A stretch of 64,000 bases of DNA, from contig CM072513.1 of assembly GCA_036898135.1 (NCBI GenBank), positions 31,336,446-31,400,445 on the forward strand, in the 5' to 3' direction. The position numbers were made by a program, and so were the translations under genes. Shown here one piece after another: positions 57,010-64,000 of the stretch (its first letter is position 1; every line of letters starts with the position of its first letter). This DNA comes from Oncomelania hupensis (taxonomy: Eukaryota > Mollusca > Gastropoda > Littorinimorpha > Pomatiopsidae). The notes under the pieces were generated by a model that ran no database searches, had not been told where the DNA came from, and worked only from the letters and a program-made list of their open reading frames with translations.

Positions 57010-57125
57010 AAATAAGCCAATATAGTACATATACGTTTATCTAAAGCAGATCGGTGCGAATAAGTTACTCTATGAACATGATAATGTTCCAAAAATAGTG
57101 TCATATGAATTTGCTTAGATTCCGG
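56800..57125 (-). repeat. Repeat with CCCTAA motifs, copy 2 (inverted, rotated)
   Basis: On the minus strand the order is AAATTCATATGACACTATTT, AACGTATATGTACTATATT, (CA)n, CAGTATTATCATGACTTTCC, CATACGTTGTGCTGACAATG, then the CTAACC-rich end. This is a circular shift of copy 1. Confidence 0.7.
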
Positions 57126-57232
57126 GTATCTCTGATTCAAAGCTATGTGCAAACAGTCTAGTGTCACATCCTCGCATTCCAGCCTGAAACGAAAAGCCAA
57201 TAAAAAGAATTAGGCTTAATTCATTAGACAAA

Positions 57233-57290
<58 letters not shown>
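57233..57290. repeat. (TC)n microsatellite
   Basis: About 28 units. Confidence 0.95.
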
Positions 57291-57292
<2 letters not shown>

Positions 57293-57814
57293 GTGCCAAG
57301 CTTTGCCTAACACCACTATTATTATTTTAGTAATTTTATTCAGAACCAGAATCAGAATCTCTATTGTCCCCATGATAACACAAAGAAGATTAGAATTTAT
57401 TAAAATTAGGCTATTAGAATTATTATTAGAATTGTTCTTATATCGCACCTGATTATCTATAATTACTCAAGACGCTGGCCCAAAGGATCAGCCTCAAACT
57501 GCCTGAAGAGTTCGCTTTACCTCTTTATGCGCAAATGGTGGTAATGTGTATGTATGTATCTGCAATACAGTTCTATTATGCCTTAAAAGCGAGTGAATCA
57601 GACCACATCATCACATAACCTAATCACTCCACCACACCTACCCATCACATTTGTGGTACAGTGTGATGTAGAGTGATGTGGTGTGGTGATGGAATGTGGC
57701 AATGTGTATATCTCTCTGCAATACAGTCCCATGCCATAAAAAATGTTCTCTATACCTCGACAGTGCCCCAGTTTTTACTATTTTTAAAAAAAAAGTGTAT
57801 GTATTGATTTCATT

Positions 57815-58765
57815 CTATAACATAGAATGAAGTCTATGACATAGAATGAATTCTATGACATAGAATGAATTCTATAGCATAGAATAAATAGTATAACATA
57901 GAATGAATAAGATGACATAGAATGAATTCTATGACATAGAATGAATTCTATAACATAGAATGAATTCTATAGCAAAGAATGAATTCTATTACATAGAATT
58001 TATTCTATAGCATAGAATGAATTCTATAGCATAGAATGAATTCTACGACATAGAATTCATTCTGTAACATAGAATTCATTCTATGCTATAGAATTCATTC
58101 TATGTTATAGAATTCATTCTATGTCATAGAATTCCTTCTATGTCATCTTATTCATTCTATGTTATACTATTCATTCTATGCCTATAGAATTCATTCAATG
58201 TCATAGAATGAATTCTATGTCATAGAATTCATTCTATGCTATAAAATTCATTCTATGCATATAGAATTCATTCTTTATTATAGAATTCATTCTATGTTAT
58301 ACAATTTATTATATGCACATAGAATTCATTTTATGTCATATAATTTATTTTATGGTAAAGAATTCATTCTATGTTATAGAATGAATTGTATGCACATAGA
58401 ATAAATTCTATGTTATAGAATTCATTCTTTGTAATATAATTCATTCTTTGTAATAGAATTCATTCTATGTTATAGAATATAATTCTATGCATACAAGTGC
58501 ATTCTATAATATAGAATTGTATTACATACATAGAATCTTATTCTCTATTATAAAATGTTATTCTATACATAGAATTTTATTATGGACATAGAATTTTACA
58601 CTATATTATAGAATGTTATTCTATACAAAGAATTTTATTCTATGACTTACAATATTGGTTTCTTTTTTATAAATGGAATTTCAACTAATGAATGCTTTTT
58701 GTGTGCATAGAATGCTTTCTATGTGCATATAATTTATTCTATGTATAGAATAGTCACATAGAATA
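57815..58765. repeat. Palindromic satellite array, ~19-bp unit
   Basis: About 50 variants of CATAGAATGAATTCTATGA. The unit is itself nearly palindromic around GAATTC. Up to about 58045 the orientation is AGAATGAATTC; it then flips to AGAATTCATTC. 57880-57972 and 58084-58190 are inverted copies that share unit-specific variants. The right third is more decayed. Confidence 0.9.
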
Positions 58766-58861
58766 AATGGACACATGGCGCCCCATACTACATTGTATAC
58801 TTTGTCTCATTTTCACGTATTAAACATGTGTCACGTATCAAACATGTGTCACAAACTATCA

Positions 58862-59312
58862 CTATTTCGAGAAACAGCGACAGACCTACAGAGAAAAAGC
58901 GACAGATCTACAAAGGAACAGCGACAGATCTACAGAGGAATAGCGACAGATTCTACAGACAAATAGCGGCAGATCTACAGAGGAATAGCGACAGATCTAC
59001 AGAAAAATAGCGACAGATCTACAGAGAAACAGCGACAGATCTACAGTGGAACAGCAACAGAAGCAGCGAAAGATCTACAAAAGAACAGCCACAGATCTAC
59101 AGAGGAATTGCGTTAGATCTACAAAGAAATGGAGACAGATCTACAGAGAAATAGCGAAAGACCTACAGAGAAATAGCGAAAGATCTACAGAGAAACAGCG
59201 ACAGATCTACAGAGAAACAGCGACAGATCTACAGAGGATTAGCCAACGATCTACAGAAAAATAGCCACAGATCTACAGAGGAACAGTTACAGATCTACAG
59301 AGGAACCAGTAA
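58862..59312. repeat. 22-bp minisatellite, ~20 copies
   Basis: Unit close to CGACAGATCTACAGAGAAATAG. Because 22 is not a multiple of three and the unit lacks stops in one orientation, overlapping frames encode DLQRNSDRSTEK-like peptides. No sign of real coding. Confidence 0.95.
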
Positions 59313-61341
<2,029 letters not shown>

Positions 61342-61360
61342 TGGTGGCAACGTCGGGATA

Positions 61361-64000
61361 ATGGATCCACCACGTGAACAGATACCGCAACAAATGGTTC
61401 GTCGACACAATGTTCATGTTCCCCTTCCAAAACCGTTTGATGGTAGGCCCGAACACTGGCAAACATGGAAACAACGGTTCCTCCGATTCAAGACATGCTC
61501 CGCTCTAGCGGACGATGACTGTGTGAGTACATTCTTATACAGTATGGGAGAAGTGGCAGATGACATTTTGTCAACCATTACAATAGAAGGAAGACCCGTA
61601 GATGAAAGCATGATCACATTCTCAGATCTGATGAAGGCTTTTGACGGACATTTTGGTTCCAGAAAAAACGTGATAATCGCAAGAGCGAAGTTTAACACCA
61701 GACGACAAAAGGATGGGGAACTAATAGATGTTTTCATTCAAGAACTTCACAAGCTGGCAGAGGATTGCGAATATGGTACCCTTCGTGACCAACTGATCAG
61801 AGATAGGATCGTAGTCGGGGTTACAGATGACGATCTTTCTAAAGATCTTCAAGCTAAACCGGAGCTAACTTTAGAACAAGCTATGCAGCTTTCACGACAA
61901 GCTGAATCACGCAAAGAAGGACAACCACTACTGCGGGCGGCCGCAGACGTCAACGTTATCAACAAACATCGCCGTTTACCTCCCCCACAATTTAGAGGAG
62001 ATAAGCGCCAGAATGACTACAAACAGAACACTGCCAAATACCCAATATCAGACCAGGTGTCCCACAAGTGCCAGTACTGTGGGTTTGAGTCCCATCCTAG
62101 AGATAAATGTCCTGCCCGTCAGGCAATATGTACACACTGTAAGAAGAAGGGACATTATAAGACGGTCTGTCGCTCTCGCGCTCCTCAACGACATCTCAAT
62201 GAATTGTCAGAGTGTGACAGCGAAGAGGAAGAGGATGAATTCCTTGGACACATATACAATATCAATGATGACAGCACCTGGACGGCACAGATCTCCGTCG
62301 AAGGTGAACCCATCATGTTCAAGCTTGATACTGGGGCAGCAGTATCAGTCATTGGGGAGAGGTGGGCTAACGCTCATTTCTGTTTTCTCAAACACACTAC
62401 AAAGCGACTCAAAGGGCCAGGGGACACTACTCTCACAGTACTTGGTTCCACACAGGCAAAACTTGAGTATAAAGGTAGGTCATTGATTGAAACACTATAC
62501 GTCATCAAAGGCCAAACAATGGCACTACTGGGCCGTTCTGCATGTACAGGCCTGGGCATAATTCAGCGCATCGACGGTGTTGATTCCATCCCAGACTTCA
62601 GAGCTGAATACCCAGCACTTTTCAAAGGCATCGGGATGCTCAAGACAACATACACGATCAAAATCAAACCTGATGCTCATCCAGTATGCATCTACACACC
62701 ACGCAAAGTGCCTCACCCCCTTATAGATAAGGTAAAAAGGGAAATTGAGCGCATGGAGGCACAGGGGATCATTACACCAGTCTCGGAGCCCACCAGTTGG
62801 TGCTCCGGCATCGTCGTCGTTCCAAAATCAGATGGAGCCGTTCGCATCTGTGTTGATCTTACTCACCTGAATAAGTCTGTACAGCGTGAGATTCATCCCA
62901 TGGCATCAGTGGACCAGAGTCTCGCTATGCTAGCCAACAGCAAAATCTTCACCAAACTGGATGCCAAAAGCGGATTCTGGCAGATACCGCTTTCAGAAGA
63001 ATCCAAGCTGTTGACAACCTTCGTCACACCCTTTGGGAGATACTGCTTCAATCGTCTCCCTTTCGGTATTTCTTCAGCCAGCGAAGTATTTCAACGAACG
63101 ATCTCCGGTATCCTGGGCGACCCTGAAGGCATCATATGTCACATGGATGACATTCTGGTCCATGCGGCAGATCAGGATACACATGACAAACGCGTCAGAG
63201 CAGTCATGCAGAAATGCCAAGAAGCAGGACTTACACTCAATGACAAGTGTGAATTCTCAAAATCTTCGGTACGCTTCTTAGGCCACATCATTGACGCCAC
63301 AGGTATTCACGTTGACCCGACCAAGGTGGAAGCCATCACCAGCTTCCCACCACCCTCTAACGTGGAAGAGCTCCAGAGATTCTTGGGCATGCTCAACCAG
63401 CTCGCTAAATTCACACCCAATTTGGCTCACCACACTGCACCTATACGTGCACTTCTCCAGAAGGACAACATGTGGATCTGGGAAGATCCACAAAAGCTAG
63501 CTTTTGAAAAAGCTAAAGAAATGCTGCTATCACCTCCAGTACTAGCACACTATAACCCCACTCGCCCCACCATCATAGCTGCAGATGCATCTAGCGAAGG
63601 TATCGGCGCGGTCCTATACCAGATACAAGAGGATGGTCAACGAAGACCAGTCTGTTTCATCTCCCGTTCATTATCCCCAGCTGAGCACAACTACGCGGTC
63701 ATTGAAAAAGAGGCCCTATCTGTGACTTGGGCATGTGAACGTCTAGCTGAATACGTCCTGGGACTCGAACTCACGGTGGAGACAGATCATAAACCATTGG
63801 TCACACTCCTCAGCACCACTGAGCTTCACAAAGTTCCACCACGCATTCAACGATTTCGGCTCCGAATGGTGAGATTCACGGTCAAGATGGTTCATGTCAG
63901 TGGCAAGAATCAGACCACAGCGGATGCTCTCTCTCGAGCTCCGGCATCTCAACCAACTGAAAAGGACATTAATCTTGTTGATGATACTATAGAGCACACT
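61361..64000 (+). CDS. Gag-Pol polyprotein of Ty3/Gypsy element (3' end outside)
   Basis: One frame of 880 codons without a stop. Gag: residues 1 to about 225, with PKPFDGRPEHWQTWKQRF-type retrotransposon gag sequence. Two zinc knuckles follow at about 230-265: CQYCGFESHPRDKC and CTHCKKKGHYKTVC (both CX2CX4HX4C). Protease: LDTGAAVS at about 322. Reverse transcriptase: about 440-620, with KLDAKSGFWQIPL, LPFGISSASEVFQ and catalytic MDDILVH at 595. RNase H: about 735-850, with AADASSEGIGAVLY, EKEALSVTWACER and TDHKPL. The fused gag-pol frame and two knuckles recall Mag-type Gypsy elements; this assignment is tentative. Confidence 0.92.
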   Translation, partial: MDPPREQIPQQMVRRHNVHVPLPKPFDGRPEHWQTWKQRFLRFKTCSALADDDCVSTFLYSMGEVADDILSTITIEGRPVDESMITFSDLMKAFDGHFGSRKNVIIARAKFNTRRQKDGELIDVFIQELHKLAEDCEYGTLRDQLIRDRIVVGVTDDDLSKDLQAKPELTLEQAMQLSRQAESRKEGQPLLRAAADVNVINKHRRLPPPQFRGDKRQNDYKQNTAKYPISDQVSHKCQYCGFESHPRDKCPARQAICTHCKKKGHYKTVCRSRAPQRHLNELSECDSEEEEDEFLGHIYNINDDSTWTAQISVEGEPIMFKLDTGAAVSVIGERWANAHFCFLKHTTKRLKGPGDTTLTVLGSTQAKLEYKGRSLIETLYVIKGQTMALLGRSACTGLGIIQRIDGVDSIPDFRAEYPALFKGIGMLKTTYTIKIKPDAHPVCIYTPRKVPHPLIDKVKREIERMEAQGIITPVSEPTSWCSGIVVVPKSDGAVRICVDLTHLNKSVQREIHPMASVDQSLAMLANSKIFTKLDAKSGFWQIPLSEESKLLTTFVTPFGRYCFNRLPFGISSASEVFQRTISGILGDPEGIICHMDDILVHAADQDTHDKRVRAVMQKCQEAGLTLNDKCEFSKSSVRFLGHIIDATGIHVDPTKVEAITSFPPPSNVEELQRFLGMLNQLAKFTPNLAHHTAPIRALLQKDNMWIWEDPQKLAFEKAKEMLLSPPVLAHYNPTRPTIIAADASSEGIGAVLYQIQEDGQRRPVCFISRSLSPAEHNYAVIEKEALSVTWACERLAEYVLGLELTVETDHKPLVTLLSTTELHKVPPRIQRFRLRMVRFTVKMVHVSGKNQTTADALSRAPASQPTEKDINLVDDTIEHT

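Noticed and set aside
58775..59264. Three ORFs across the 22-bp minisatellite
   Set aside because: Overlapping stop-free frames of a tandem repeat, no start context or conserved domain.
58862..59312. CRISPR-like array
   Set aside because: Units are contiguous without spacers, and the genome is eukaryotic.

Overview
The window is eukaryotic: there are no operons or dense ORFs. The coding signal is many short GT-AG exons embedded in repeat-rich introns, with long (GA)n, (AAT)n and (CA)n microsatellites and several classes of metazoan transposable elements. The mix of EGF-rich extracellular exons, tRNA-derived SINEs, RTE-type LINEs and a Ty3/Gypsy element suggests a marine invertebrate. A lophotrochozoan, and most likely a mollusc, is my inference; no single feature proves it.

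Layout. Positions 521-45596 (minus strand) hold the 5' part of one large gene that runs off the left edge. I could chain 31 exons by splice sites and reading-frame phase, about 3.5 kb of coding sequence. It starts with a signal peptide at 45596, followed by an N-terminal cysteine-poor domain (exons 2-7). After that comes a repeated exon grammar: exon A (phase 0 to 2), exon B (2 to 2), exon C (2 to 1), then zero, three or four EGF exons (1-1), then a short linker (1 to 0). Five such units are seen, the last one cut by the window edge. Units 2 and 4 resemble each other, and so do units 3 and 5, so a two-unit block was probably duplicated. The product should be a long secreted or cell-surface modular protein.

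The introns and flanks are full of mobile DNA. They include a near-intact RTE-like LINE (32929-36263) sitting in a degenerate tandem array, 3'-truncated LINE copies (about 1.2, 21.4 and 51.4 kb), and an internally deleted LINE derivative with perfect 11-bp target-site duplications (52670-53209). There is an ORF1-only non-LTR remnant (about 7.9-9.3 kb) and at least three tRNA-derived SINE families. DNA elements include a nested pair at 36.8-38.5 kb (Mutator-like foldback inside a hAT-like element), other hAT-like elements at 3.8 and 44.4 kb, and a 783-bp foldback element at 50.5 kb.

Right of the gene (45.6-61 kb) I found no host gene. That stretch holds microsatellites, a deletion-ridden tandem duplicate at 53.9-54.9 kb that looks like unpolished assembly sequence, a large inverted-repeat satellite (57.8-58.8 kb), a 22-bp minisatellite (58.9-59.3 kb) and a telomere-motif-containing repeat. 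At the right edge a Ty3/Gypsy retrotransposon begins at 61135, with a single gag-pol reading frame open to the last base.

Exon boundaries come from reading splice motifs and matching phases by eye. No transcript evidence was available.
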